DNA of 64,000 nt from Palsa-739 sp035532535 (GTDB lineage: Bacteria; Actinomycetota; Thermoleophilia; Gaiellales; Gaiellaceae): assembly GCA_035532535.1 (NCBI GenBank), contig DATKQT010000027.1, positions 1-64,000 on the forward strand, given 5' to 3'. The number at the start of each line of letters is the position of its first letter. Position 1 is the stretch's first letter. This document shows positions 49,178 through 58,512 of this stretch, piece after piece. The notes below the pieces were generated by a model. The model had not been told where the DNA came from. It saw only the letters and a list, made by a program, of their open reading frames with translations, and did not search any database. The position numbers were made by a program, and so were the translations under genes.

Positions 49178-50323
49178 GTGGACCTGTACGAGTATCAGGG
49201 CAAGGAGCTCTTCAAGCGTGTCGGCATCCCCGTCTCCGAGGGGCGCCGCGCCGACTCGCCGCAGGAGGCGCGGGCGGCGGCGCAGGAGCTCGGCGGACAG
49301 CTCGTCGTCAAGGCGCAGGTGCTCACGGGCGGCCGCGGCAAGGCCGGCGGCGTGAAGCTCGCCGAGGGGTCAGACGACGTGGAACAAAAGGCCAAGGACA
49401 TCCTCGGCCTGGACATCAACGGTCACGTTGTTCGCCGGCTCTGGATCGAGCGGGCCTCCGACATCGAGCGCGAGTACTACCTCTCCATCACGCTCGATCG
49501 CGGCGCGAAGAAGCCGCTCTTCATGTTCACGACCCAGGGCGGTGTCGAGATCGAGCAGATCGCGGAAGAGCGCCCCGAGGCGCTCGTGCGGCTGCACGTC
49601 GACCCATCCGAGGGATTCCAGCCGTGGGTTGCGCGCCGTCTGATCTACGGCGGCGGCGTCACCGATCCGTCCGAGCAGAAGCAGATCGCGTCGATCGTCG
49701 AGAAGCTCTACCGTGCGTTCGTCGAGTTCGACGCGGTGCTGTGCGAGATCAACCCGCTCATCGTCACGCCCGACGGCACCGTGAAGGCGCTCGACTCGAA
49801 GTTCACCGTCGACGACAACGCGCTGTTCCGTCATCCAGACGTGGCCGAGATGCGCGACACCGCCGCCGCGGACCCGATCGAGGCATTCGCGCGCGAGAAG
49901 GGGGTCACCTACGTGAAGCTCGACGGCAGCGTCGGCATCATCGGCAACGGCGCCGGCCTCGCCATGTCGACGGTCGACGTCGTCGCGCACGTCGGCGGCC
50001 GGCCCGCGAACTTCTGCGACCTCGGCGGCGGCGGATCGGCGGAGGGCGTCGTCGATGCGCTCGAGGTGATCACGCGCGACCCGCAGGTGAAGTCGATCTT
50101 CTTCAACATCTTCGGCGGCATCACGCGCGGCGACGAGGTTGCGCGCGGGATCCTCGAGGCCCTCGATCGCCTCGACATGTCGAAGTACCCGATCGTCGTT
50201 CGGCTCGACGGAACGAACGCCGAAGAGGGGCGCCGGCTGCTCGCCGAGGCGGGTAACCCGAACATCCACCCTGAGGCGACGATGCTCGACGGCGCGCGGC
50301 GCGCGGTGGAGCTGGCGGCGTGA
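49178..50323 (+). CDS. sucC: Succinate--CoA ligase beta subunit
   Basis: SucC binds nucleotide and succinate and with SucD makes succinyl-CoA/ATP in the TCA cycle. The 381-residue protein begins DLYEYQGKELFKRVGIP and has ATP-grasp motifs (VVKAQVLTGGRGKAGGV, CEINPLIVTPDG). The power-helix region FCDLGGGGSAEGV and FFNIFGGITRGDEVA follow. It is complete at family length. The stop overlaps the methyltransferase GTG, which separates it from sucD. Confidence 0.96.
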   Translation: MDLYEYQGKELFKRVGIPVSEGRRADSPQEARAAAQELGGQLVVKAQVLTGGRGKAGGVKLAEGSDDVEQKAKDILGLDINGHVVRRLWIERASDIEREYYLSITLDRGAKKPLFMFTTQGGVEIEQIAEERPEALVRLHVDPSEGFQPWVARRLIYGGGVTDPSEQKQIASIVEKLYRAFVEFDAVLCEINPLIVTPDGTVKALDSKFTVDDNALFRHPDVAEMRDTAAADPIEAFAREKGVTYVKLDGSVGIIGNGAGLAMSTVDVVAHVGGRPANFCDLGGGGSAEGVVDALEVITRDPQVKSIFFNIFGGITRGDEVARGILEALDRLDMSKYPIVVRLDGTNAEEGRRLLAEAGNPNIHPEATMLDGARRAVELAA

Positions 50324-50961
50324 CCGATCTCTGGTCCGACCGCGCCGACGCGTATCGAAACAGCGCGATCCACGCGGCCGGCGAGGATCTCGATCTCGTC
50401 GTCGAGTGGTGCGAGCCGGGGCCCGGCGTCACTGTTCTCGACGTCGCCACCGGCGGCGGGCACGTCGCGCGGCGCCTGCGCGAGGCCGGGGCGACCGTCG
50501 TCACGACCGATCCTGCGCCCGGCATGGGCGCCGACACGACCGCGCCTGCCGAGAGCCTCCCGTTCGCGGACGGGAGCTTCGACGCCGTCGCCTGCAGGCT
50601 CGCGGCGCACCACTTCGCCGACGTCCTCACGGCCGTGAAGGAGATGGCGCGCGTCGCCCGCGGTGCCGTTGTGATCTGCGACAACACGTTCGTCAGCGAG
50701 TCGTCGGAGGAGGCAGACCGCCTGCGTGACCCGAGCCACGTGCGCAACTACGGCGTGTCCGAGTGGGAGACTTTCTTCGAGCTCGCCGGGCTCGCGATCG
50801 CGGAGGAGCGCCACTTCACGCGGCCGCTCGAGATCGAGCCGTGGCTCAGCCGCGTCGAGTGCAGCGGCGAGGATGCGGCGCGCGTGCGCGAGCTACTCGG
50901 CGACCGAGTCGTCGACGGCTGGATGCCGCTGCCGACGCTCGTCCTCAAGGGGACGAAATAG
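50320..50961 (+). CDS. Class I SAM-dependent methyltransferase inserted between sucC and sucD
   Basis: The 213-residue enzyme has motif I VLDVATGGGHVARRL (about 39-53), an Asp at the end of beta-2 (VVTTDPAPGMG) and motif with FDAVACRLAAHHFAD, as in UbiE/Coq5-like methyltransferases. The acceptor is unknown. The GTG overlaps the sucC stop, and its stop overlaps the sucD GTG by one base, so it is produced together with both subunits. sucC and sucD are normally adjacent, so this position is unusual. Confidence 0.88.
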   Translation: MTDLWSDRADAYRNSAIHAAGEDLDLVVEWCEPGPGVTVLDVATGGGHVARRLREAGATVVTTDPAPGMGADTTAPAESLPFADGSFDAVACRLAAHHFADVLTAVKEMARVARGAVVICDNTFVSESSEEADRLRDPSHVRNYGVSEWETFFELAGLAIAEERHFTRPLEIEPWLSRVECSGEDAARVRELLGDRVVDGWMPLPTLVLKGTK

Positions 50962-51830
50962 TGGCGATCATCGTCGACAACGAGACGCGGCTCGTCGTCC
51001 AGGGCCTGACGGGCAGCGAGGGCCGCTTCCACGGGCTGCGCAACCGCGCGTACGGGACGAACCTCGTCGCCGGCGTGACGCCCGGCAAGGGCGGCCAGGA
51101 CGTCGAGGGTGTCCCCGTCTTCGACACGGTTGCGGACGCGGTCGAGCGGGCGGGAGCGAACACGACGCTCATCTTCGTGCCGGCGCGCTTCGCGGCCGAC
51201 GCCGTCTACGAGGCCGTCGACGCCGGGATCGAGACGGTGATCTGCATCACCGAGCACATCCCCGTGCACGAGATGCTCCGCGCGTACACGTACTTCCGCC
51301 CGAAGGGCGTGACGATGATCGGCCCCAACTGCCCGGGCGTGCTCTCGCCGGGGAAGGCGAACGTCGGGATCATCCCGGCGGAGATCTTCAGCGAGGGCGT
51401 CGTCGGCCTCGTCTCCCGCTCCGGGACGCTCACATATCAGATCGGGCACGAGCTGACCCAGCTCGGCCTCGGGAACTCGACCATCGTCGGCATCGGCGGC
51501 GATCCGATCGTCGGCTCGTCGTTCATCGACGTGCTGGCGAAGTTCGAGGCCGACCCGGAGACGGAGCTCGTGGTGCTCGTCGGCGAGATCGGCGGCGACG
51601 AGGAGGAGAAGGCGGCGCAGTACATCGGCGAGCACATGACGAAGCCCGTTCTCGCGTACATCGCAGGCTTCTCGGCGCCGCCCGGAAAGGCGATGGGTCA
51701 CGCCGGGGCGATCATCTCCGGGTCCTCCGGGACGGCCGCCGCGAAGAAGGAAGCGCTCGAGGCAAAGGGCATCGAGGTCGGCGCGACGCCGACCGAAGTC
51801 GCACAACTCGTCGCCAAGCGCCTCAAGTAG
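50961..51830 (+). CDS. sucD: Succinate--CoA ligase alpha subunit
   Basis: SucD carries the phospho-histidine and the CoA site. The 289-residue protein has the N-terminal Rossmann CoA-binding part (VVQGLTGSEGRFH, GVTPGKGGQ), IGPNCPGVLSPG, VSRSGTLTYQ and the phospho-His in MGHAGAIISG (about 246). All residues expected are present. It is the last gene of the sucC-MT-sucD operon and ends 2 bp from a convergent gene. Confidence 0.96.
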   Translation: MAIIVDNETRLVVQGLTGSEGRFHGLRNRAYGTNLVAGVTPGKGGQDVEGVPVFDTVADAVERAGANTTLIFVPARFAADAVYEAVDAGIETVICITEHIPVHEMLRAYTYFRPKGVTMIGPNCPGVLSPGKANVGIIPAEIFSEGVVGLVSRSGTLTYQIGHELTQLGLGNSTIVGIGGDPIVGSSFIDVLAKFEADPETELVVLVGEIGGDEEEKAAQYIGEHMTKPVLAYIAGFSAPPGKAMGHAGAIISGSSGTAAAKKEALEAKGIEVGATPTEVAQLVAKRLK

Positions 51831-51832
51831 CG

Positions 51833-52489
51833 CTACCCGAACGCGACGGAGCCGACGACCTCCCAGGGCTCGAGGATCGTCGTCCGGGAACCCGGCATCA
51901 AGCAGAGCGTCGCGCTCGCGACGTGCTGATCGCCCAGTGCGGTCTCGCGTTGGGGCACGAGCACCTCTCGAAGCGGCGTGGGCTCGTGAGGCGCGTTGAA
52001 CGTTCCGAGCGTGACATGGGGCAGGAAGGTGTCCAGCTCCACGCGGCTCATGCCTGCTTCGATCAGTCCGCTCACGAGGCGGCGGGGGCCGTCGCCTTCG
52101 GCTTCTGCGACGACAGCATCGTGGAAGCAGTTGATCCGCGGGTATGTGAGATCGAACGGTGCGATGCCTGCCCACGCGCGCTCTGCTGCTTCGACGGCGG
52201 AGCCGATTTCACCAGCCGTGGGGCGGTGCGTTGCAAACGAGACGATGCTGAGCCAGACGTGGAGAAAGTGCGCCGGCGGCGGCGTGATCCATTCGAGGTG
52301 CGAGAAGGATCGCTGAACGTTCGCTGCCGCCGGACGAAGTCCCGGGTCGAGCGGGAGCAGCCAGCCGAGGAGAAAGTGGTCGTCGAGCGGGAAGCGCGCG
52401 AAGAAGTCTTCGAGGTCGGTTTCGCGGTCGACGAAGAACTCCCACGCTTCGTCGAAGTTCGTAAAGAAGCGCCCCACCGGCGCGACCAT
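51833..52489 (-). CDS. 2H phosphoesterase-like (2'-5' RNA ligase family) protein
   Basis: The 218-residue protein has two candidate H-x-T/S motifs of the 2H superfamily, which cut 2'-5' or cyclic phosphodiester bonds. The second is intact (LPHVTLGTF). The first reads FLHVWLSIV, with Trp at the hydroxyl position, so activity may be changed. ATG 52489 was chosen; an ATG at 52546 behind AAGGAG would overlap the aminotransferase start by 2 bp and the promoter there. It converges on sucD. Confidence 0.6.
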   Translation of the reverse strand: MVAPVGRFFTNFDEAWEFFVDRETDLEDFFARFPLDDHFLLGWLLPLDPGLRPAAANVQRSFSHLEWITPPPAHFLHVWLSIVSFATHRPTAGEIGSAVEAAERAWAGIAPFDLTYPRINCFHDAVVAEAEGDGPRRLVSGLIEAGMSRVELDTFLPHVTLGTFNAPHEPTPLREVLVPQRETALGDQHVASATLCLMPGSRTTILEPWEVVGSVAFG

Positions 52490-52532
52490 AGCCGGACGGA
52501 ACAACCGGTTACGCGGCCGCAGATGTGCGCGG

Positions 52533-52538
52533 TAGGCT
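52533..52538 (+). promoter_or_regulatory. -10 box of the leaderless aminotransferase gene
   Basis: TAGGCT lies exactly 6 nt before the ATG at 52545. There is no room for a leader and no Shine-Dalgarno. Confidence 0.5.
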
Positions 52539-52544
52539 GGGTTC

Positions 52545-53642
52545 ATGGCCGTGATCTCCTTCGCGCGCGGCATACCCGCGCCTGAGTGCCTCCCGATCGA
52601 CGAGATCGCGGATTGCGCGCGGGCCGCGATCGAGCGCGACGGCAAGGCCGTCCTCTCGTATGGCCCCGGCGGCGGCTACGGGCCGTTGCGGGAGTGGATC
52701 GCGGCGCGCCACGGGGTCGAGCCCGGCCGCGTCGTCGTCACGAGTGGCTCGCTCCAGGGCTTCGTCTTCCTCGCCGAGCAGCTCGTGCAGCCGGGCGCTC
52801 GCGTGCTCGTCGAGGCGCCGACGTACGACCGCCCGATCAAGATCCTCCGCCGCCTCGGCGCCGAGATCGTCGGGCTGCCGATGGACGACGACGGCCTCGA
52901 GCCGGACGCGCTCGAGCAGGCCCTCGCCTCCGGGCCGAAGCCCGCCCTCCTGTACACGATCGCCACCTTCCAGAACCCGAGCGGGCGCACGCTCACCGAG
53001 GAGCGCCGCCGCCGCGTCGTCGAGATCGCCCGCGAGCACGAGCTGTTCGTCCTCGAGGACGACCCGTACGGACTCGTGCGCTACGACGGGGATCCGCTGC
53101 CGACGCTCTTCGAGCTCGAGGGAGGCGAGAACGTCACGTACGCGTCCTCGTTCTCGAAGACGGTCGCCCCGGGCGTTCGCGTCGGCTACTTCGTCCTGCC
53201 GGCACCGCTCGCCAAGCAGATCGAGGCGCTCGCCGTCTCGACGTACATCTCGCCCCCGTTCATGACGCAGGCGACGGTGCACGAGTTCCTCCGCCGCGGC
53301 AACTTCGAGTCGAACCTCGAGCGCGTGAACGGGCTCCTCGGCGCTCGCCGCGACGCGATGCTCGACGCACTCGAGCAGCAGCTACCGGACGGCGCGACGT
53401 GGAGCCGTCCCGAAGGTGGCTACTTCGTCTGGGTCGATCTTCCGTACGACGCCCCGACGGTCGCACAGGCGGAGGCGGTCGGCGTCACGTTCGTCGCGGG
53501 CCAGGACTTCTTCGCCGACGGCGGCGGAGCGCAGTCGATGCGCCTCGCGTTCAGCTTCGTGTCGCCGGACGAGATCGCAGAAGGCGTTGCGCGGCTCGCG
53601 CCGCTACTCGCCGGCGCTACGGCGCCTGCGCCTGCGGTCTAG
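52545..53642 (+). CDS. PLP-dependent class I/II aminotransferase (LysN/MocR-core type)
   Basis: The 365-residue enzyme has SYGPGGGYGPLREWIA (substrate and PLP phosphate), TSGSLQGFVFLAEQL, the Asn in FQNPSGRTL, DDPYG (Asp to the pyridine N, Tyr) and the Schiff-base lysine in YASSFSKTVAPGVRVGY. This set is typical of 2-aminoadipate and aromatic/branched aminotransferases. No HTH is fused, so it is not MocR. The amino donor is not readable. It is leaderless and overlaps the convergent LapA-like gene by 39 bp. Confidence 0.9.
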   Translation: MAVISFARGIPAPECLPIDEIADCARAAIERDGKAVLSYGPGGGYGPLREWIAARHGVEPGRVVVTSGSLQGFVFLAEQLVQPGARVLVEAPTYDRPIKILRRLGAEIVGLPMDDDGLEPDALEQALASGPKPALLYTIATFQNPSGRTLTEERRRRVVEIAREHELFVLEDDPYGLVRYDGDPLPTLFELEGGENVTYASSFSKTVAPGVRVGYFVLPAPLAKQIEALAVSTYISPPFMTQATVHEFLRRGNFESNLERVNGLLGARRDAMLDALEQQLPDGATWSRPEGGYFVWVDLPYDAPTVAQAEAVGVTFVAGQDFFADGGGAQSMRLAFSFVSPDEIAEGVARLAPLLAGATAPAPAV

Positions 53643-53882
53643 CTGCGAGAGCAGGATGCCGCCGATCGCGCCGAGCGCGAGGCTGAGCAGGACGACCCAG
53701 ACGAGGGAGACCCTCGTCGTCGCGAACACGAAGTGCACGGAGACGTGCTTGCCGTTCTCGAGGACGAATGCGATGGCGTACGCGACGACGAGCGCGAGCG
53801 CGATCCAGCGTACGTAGAGACGCGGCTGCCACTGCTCCTCGAGCCGGTCGGCGGCGTCACGTTGGCGGCGCAGAAACCGCAT
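53604..53882 (-). CDS. LapA/DUF1049-like two-helix membrane protein
   Basis: The 92-residue protein has two transmembrane helices (WIALALVVAYAIAFVLEN and VVLLSLALGAIGGILLSQ) joined by a short beta turn (GKHVSVHFVFATTRVSL). A basic end (DRRRRRRS) follows. This is the layout of LapA-domain proteins, which act in lipopolysaccharide or lipid assembly in other phyla; the role here is unknown. The ATG lies 6 nt after a reverse-strand TAGGAT, so it is probably leaderless. Confidence 0.82.
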   Translation of the reverse strand: MRFLRRQRDAADRLEEQWQPRLYVRWIALALVVAYAIAFVLENGKHVSVHFVFATTRVSLVWVVLLSLALGAIGGILLSQLDRRRRRRSAGE

Positions 53883-53888
53883 GTCGTG

Positions 53889-53894
53889 ATCCTA
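53889..53894 (-). promoter_or_regulatory. -10 box of the LapA-like gene
   Basis: TAGGAT on the reverse strand is 6 nt before the ATG at 53882. Its TAG is also the stop codon of the upstream Cys-rich micro-protein gene. Confidence 0.45.
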
Positions 53895-54068
53895 CGCCGC
53901 GGACGCTGCGGCCAGTGGCCGAGCGACGAGCCGCGGCTGCGGCGGCGGAGCGAGATGGCCGGCCGCCATGAGACGGAATGTGGGGCAGATCTCCTCGCCC
54001 GGGAGCGCGCACAGGCCGGCGCAGCGGAAATAGCAATCGTTGCAGGTTGTTTTCGGTTTTTTGCTCAC
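53892..54068 (-). CDS. 58-residue cysteine-rich protein, overlooked short gene
   Basis: The frame from GTG 54068 reads SKKPKTTCNDCYFRCAGLCA and then LPGEEICPTFR, followed by a Pro/Ala-rich tail. Five cysteines lie within 22 residues, two in a CxxC, enough for one zinc or Fe-S site. It resembles tiny Cys-rich proteins I associate with this bacterial lineage; no function is known. It fills most of an otherwise empty 320-bp gap. The gene below (LapA-like) has its -10 box over this stop codon. Confidence 0.7.
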   Translation of the reverse strand: MSKKPKTTCNDCYFRCAGLCALPGEEICPTFRLMAAGHLAPPPQPRLVARPLAAASAA

Positions 54069-54110
54069 GGGGGCCTTTTGCTCGATGTCGACAGCCGGAT
54101 TCGAGGAGCG

Positions 54111-54139
54111 ATCATAGGCCCGTCCGGACCGGCGTGAAA
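54111..54139 (-). promoter_or_regulatory. Predicted promoter of the Cys-rich micro-protein gene
   Basis: On the reverse strand TTTCAC (54134-54139) and TATGAT (54111-54116) are 17 bp apart. The GTG follows 42 nt later. The -10 is close to consensus. Confidence 0.4.
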
Positions 54140-54144
54140 GCGTT

Positions 54145-54174
54145 GCCGGAGACGAAAACTAACGAGTTTCCGGC
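54145..54174 (-). terminator. Hairpin after the PDZ/Lon gene
   Basis: A 9-bp stem with one mismatch (54145-54153 with 54166-54174) and a 12-nt loop lies 30 nt beyond the stop of the reverse-strand protease gene. It has no good T-run, so it is a weak terminator candidate. Confidence 0.35.
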
Positions 54175-54203
54175 AGATTCCAACCCGCCGAAAACTGCTG
54201 TTT

Positions 54204-55211
54204 CTAGCCCTTCTTGGGCAAGGTTGCCAGAGCGCGCAACGCCTGGGGAAAACTTGTCACAGCGATGATGCGGAGGCCGTGCGCGTACTGCCTCGCCTGT
54301 GCCGCGTTATCCCCAGCCGCAGGCACGAGGAAGACGTCGGCGCCGGCCGCGCGCGCGCCGTAGGTCTTCTGCTTCACGCCCCCGATCGCGCCCACGCTGC
54401 CGTCGAGCGAGATCGTCCCAGTGGCCGCGACGCGGTAGCCGCGATCGACCTTCTGCCCGAGCGCCTCCATCACCTGGAGCGTGAACGCGAGCCCTGCCGA
54501 CGGGCCGCCGACGTTGCCGGCATCGATCTGCACGCGAATCGGAAGATGGATGTCGGCGGCCTGGCCGGGCGCGAAGCCGATGATGGCGCGCGACCCCTCG
54601 GACGTCGTCTGAATCCGGAGCCGCAACTTCGAGGTCCCACGATCGACGCGGAGCGTGACGAACGCGCCGGGACGAATGCGAGTGAGCTCCTGGCGCAGTG
54701 CCGACAACGTGAGCGTCGCGCGGCCGTTGACGGACGTAATCACGTCCGTCGGCTCGAGCTTGCCGATCGCGTGCGTGCCTCCGACGACCTCCTCGACGAT
54801 GACTCCATCGGGCGTCGCTGTGACGCGGTAGCCGAGCCGCCGCAGCGCGACGGCGGCGGCGACACGCTGCGAGACGCTCATCTCTTGCAGGTCGGCACGC
54901 CGCACCTGCTGGTCGTTCGAGCCCGGCGGCACGATCAGGTTCGCCGGAACAAGGGTTGCGCCCGACCGGATGAACGGGAAGAGGGACTCGAGCATGCTCG
55001 CTCGCCGCTCGAACACGTCGACGAAGTAGATCCCGCCCGGCCCCTTTGCCGGATGTGCGCCCTGGACGTGGACGAGCGGCGCCACCGGGTGCGCGCGGTC
55101 GGGGAGCAGGAGGTAGTTGTTCGACGGAACGAGGTACAGCACGACCGCGGCGACCGCGAGCAGAGCCACGAGCGCGCCGGCGATCTGCGCAGGGCCGACC
55201 TGACGCCGCAT
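54204..55211 (-). CDS. PDZ-domain Lon-type (S16) membrane protease, YlbL-like
   Basis: The 335-residue protein has one N-terminal membrane anchor (IAGALVALLAVAAVVLYLV). A PDZ domain follows (about 125-200, with VVGGTHAIGKLEPTDVITSV), then a Lon proteolytic domain with catalytic Ser238 in GNVGGPSAG and Lys280 in GAIGGVKQK. The Ser-Lys dyad is intact, so it should be active outside the membrane. Family members such as Bacillus YlbL act in DNA-damage or division control. The ATG overlaps the SDR stop by one base, at the end of the icd-mdh operon. Confidence 0.9.
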   Translation of the reverse strand: MRRQVGPAQIAGALVALLAVAAVVLYLVPSNNYLLLPDRAHPVAPLVHVQGAHPAKGPGGIYFVDVFERRASMLESLFPFIRSGATLVPANLIVPPGSNDQQVRRADLQEMSVSQRVAAAVALRRLGYRVTATPDGVIVEEVVGGTHAIGKLEPTDVITSVNGRATLTLSALRQELTRIRPGAFVTLRVDRGTSKLRLRIQTTSEGSRAIIGFAPGQAADIHLPIRVQIDAGNVGGPSAGLAFTLQVMEALGQKVDRGYRVAATGTISLDGSVGAIGGVKQKTYGARAAGADVFLVPAAGDNAAQARQYAHGLRIIAVTSFPQALRALATLPKKG

Positions 55212-55954
55212 CAGAAGAGCGCCCGCTGCAGGCCGCCGTCCACGACGATCGTCTGCCCGGTGATATAGCGCGCGCGATCGCCGGCGAGGAAGCAGACGAC
55301 GTCGCCCAGCTCGCGCGGTTCACCCCAGCGGCGGAGCGGGATGTCGGCGAGGTCGGCGTCCGTCGGCCCCTCGGGGTACAGCTGCTCGAGGCGGGCGGTT
55401 GCGATCCGACCGGGCGCGACGCAGTTGACCGTGATCCCCTCCGGGCCGAGCTCGCCGGCGAGTGTCTTCAGCCAGCCGGCGAGGGCGGGACGGAATGCAT
55501 TCGAGAGAGCGATGTGCCGAACCGGCTCCTTCGCGGCGATCGAGGTGATCGCGACGATGCGCCCGGCGGGGCTCCGCTCGAGGTACGGGAGGCAGAGCCC
55601 GACGAGTCGGACCGCCGGCTCGAGCAGGAGCGCGAGCGCCTCCTCCAGGGACTCGGGCGTGACATCGCGCGCGGTGCCCGGCGGGGGGCCGCCGCCGTTC
55701 CAGACGACGACGTCGATGCCGCCGAAGGCGGCGACGGTCTGCTCCACGGCGCGCTCGAGGTCTCGGGGCGCCGTGACGTCGCCGCGCACGGCGAGCCCGC
55801 CGATCCGTTCCGCCTCGCGCTCGAGTAGATCGCGCCGGCGGCCGACGAGCGTGACGTTCGCGCCTTCGGCGGCGAGGGCCTCGGCGCTCGCGAGGCCGAG
55901 CCCGGACGACGCTCCGGTGACGAGCGCCGTGCGACCGCTCAGTCCGAGGTTCAC
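55211..55954 (-). CDS. Short-chain dehydrogenase-fold protein lacking the YxxxK motif
   Basis: The 247-residue SDR has the cofactor motif VTGASSGLGLASA (12-24), NGGGPPP in place of the usual NNAG and the structural Ser in ITSIAAK. At the place of YxxxK, 13 residues after that Ser, it reads SNAFR: Tyr becomes Ser and Lys becomes Arg. The C-terminal VNCVAPGRI and DGG are normal. The change suggests an altered or lost dehydrogenase activity. It lies between mdh and the PDZ/Lon gene in one operon. Confidence 0.85.
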   Translation of the reverse strand: MNLGLSGRTALVTGASSGLGLASAEALAAEGANVTLVGRRRDLLEREAERIGGLAVRGDVTAPRDLERAVEQTVAAFGGIDVVVWNGGGPPPGTARDVTPESLEEALALLLEPAVRLVGLCLPYLERSPAGRIVAITSIAAKEPVRHIALSNAFRPALAGWLKTLAGELGPEGITVNCVAPGRIATARLEQLYPEGPTDADLADIPLRRWGEPRELGDVVCFLAGDRARYITGQTIVVDGGLQRALF

Positions 55955-55961
55955 GAGTGCC

Positions 55962-56887
55962 TTAGGTCGTCAGGACGCCGACGACCTCGCGCACGGCCTC
56001 CGAGGAGGCCTGCAGCGCCGCGCGCTCGTCGTCGGAGAGGTCGAGCTCGACGATCTGCTCGATCCCGCGCGAGCCGAGCTTGACGGGCACGCCCATGTAC
56101 AGGCCGTCGATCCCGTACTCGCCTTCGAGGTACGCCGTGCACGGGAGCACGCGCTTCTCGTCGAGCATGATCGAGTCGACCATCTGCGCTGCCGCAGCGC
56201 CGGGCGCGTACCACGCCGACGTGCCGAGCAGGTTGACGAGCTCTCCGCCGCCCTTCGCCGTGCGCTCGACCATGGACTGGATCCGCTCGTCGGACACGAG
56301 CTTCCGCAGCGGGACGCCGCCGACCGTCGTCGCCGAGACGACCGGGACCATCTGGTCGCCGTGGCCGCCGAGCACGGTGGCCTGCACGTCCTTCACCGAG
56401 GAGCCGGTCTCCCATGCGATGAACGCCGAAAAACGCGCGGTGTCCAGGATGCCGGCCATGCCGAACACGCGCTCCTTCGGAAGACCGGAGACGTTCCGGG
56501 CCACGTGGCACATCGCGTCGAGCGGGTTCGAGACGACGATGAGGATCGCGTCGGGGCTCTGCGCGACCACCTGCTCGGTGACCGAGCCGACGATCTTCTC
56601 GTTCGTCGAGACGAGGTCGTCCCGCGACATGCCGGGCGAGCGGGGGAGGCCGGCGGTGATCACGACCACCGTCGAGCCGGCGGTCTCCTCGTAGCTGTTC
56701 GAGCCGACGACATTCGGCTCGTAGCCGAGGACGGCGCCCATCTGATTCACGTCGAGCGCCTTGCCCTGCGGCAGGCCCTCCTTGATGTCGACAAGGACGA
56801 CGTCCGCGTAGTCGCGCGTCGCCAGCACCTGCGCACAGGTCGCACCGACGTTGCCGGCGCCGACCACCGTGACCTTCCGCCTGTCGC

Positions 56888-56891
<4 letters not shown>
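55962..56891 (-). CDS. mdh: Malate dehydrogenase (LDH-like type)
   Basis: Mdh oxidises malate to oxaloacetate with NAD. The 309-residue protein has the Rossmann GAGNVGATCAQ (11-21), Asp in VLVDIKEG binding NAD, the mobile-loop arginines near ITAGLPRSPGMSR, the catalytic Arg in ILDTARF and His in LGGHGDQM. The P-R-x-P-G-M-S-R loop marks malate rather than lactate specificity. Its ATG overlaps the icd stop. It is the second TCA gene of the operon. Confidence 0.95.
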
Positions 56892-57985
<1,094 letters not shown>

Positions 57986-57993
57986 GGGTCAGC

Positions 57994-58007
57994 AGTGTAT
58001 TTAGAGT
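57994..58007. promoter_or_regulatory. Back-to-back -10 boxes for icd and the HEAT-like gene
   Basis: TACACT on the reverse strand (57994-57999) lies 8 nt before the icd GTG. TAGAGT on the forward strand (58002-58007) lies 7 nt before the other GTG at 58015. Only two bases separate the boxes, and 29 bp separate the two starts. Confidence 0.5.
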
Positions 58008-58014
58008 CCGTCTC

Positions 58015-58512
58015 GTGACGTTGCAGGAAGCGGCCGTGCAGGCTGACGCGCTCGCCCAGGCGGGATCGGAGCGCGAGCTCGCGGACCTGCGTGCCCAGTG
58101 GGGAGACGAGCTCGAGGCGGCGGCCCGCAGCCAGGACTTTCGCGAGCGGGCGGTCGCGTACCGCGCCATCGGGCAGTTCCACTGGCGCGCGAAGGAGGAG
58201 CTGCTGCGGCGCGGGCTCGACGACGAGAGCCCGGCGTGCCGCGGGTCGGCGCTCCTGTCCGTCGAGATGCTCTCCCGCGACCATCCGTCCACCGTCAACG
58301 GCGTTCGTCCGCTGCTGCACTCCCTCGTCAGCGCGGACGGGAACGAAGCGGTCCGCCGGCTCGCCGTGCTTGCGCTGAAGAACGGCTCGCCGCAGCGCGA
58401 CACGATCGTGCTTCTCGAAGGCCTCGCGGGAGACGACGAGGCGGACGCGCAACTCCGCAAGACGGCGGCAAGCGTCGCGCAGCAGCTGAAGCGACGGGTG
58501 CCCCGGCGCTAG
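58015..58512 (+). CDS. HEAT/ARM-like helical repeat protein
   Basis: The 165-residue protein is almost all helix: pairs such as FRERAVAYRAIGQFHW, ACRGSALLSVEMLSRD and AVRRLAVLALKNGSP are spaced about 40 residues, like HEAT repeats. There is no signal or membrane segment. I do not recognise a specific family. The gene is leaderless and divergent from icd. It overlaps the convergent zinc-ribbon gene by 4 bp. Confidence 0.6.
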   Translation: MTLQEAAVQADALAQAGSERELADLRAQWGDELEAAARSQDFRERAVAYRAIGQFHWRAKEELLRRGLDDESPACRGSALLSVEMLSRDHPSTVNGVRPLLHSLVSADGNEAVRRLAVLALKNGSPQRDTIVLLEGLAGDDEADAQLRKTAASVAQQLKRRVPRR

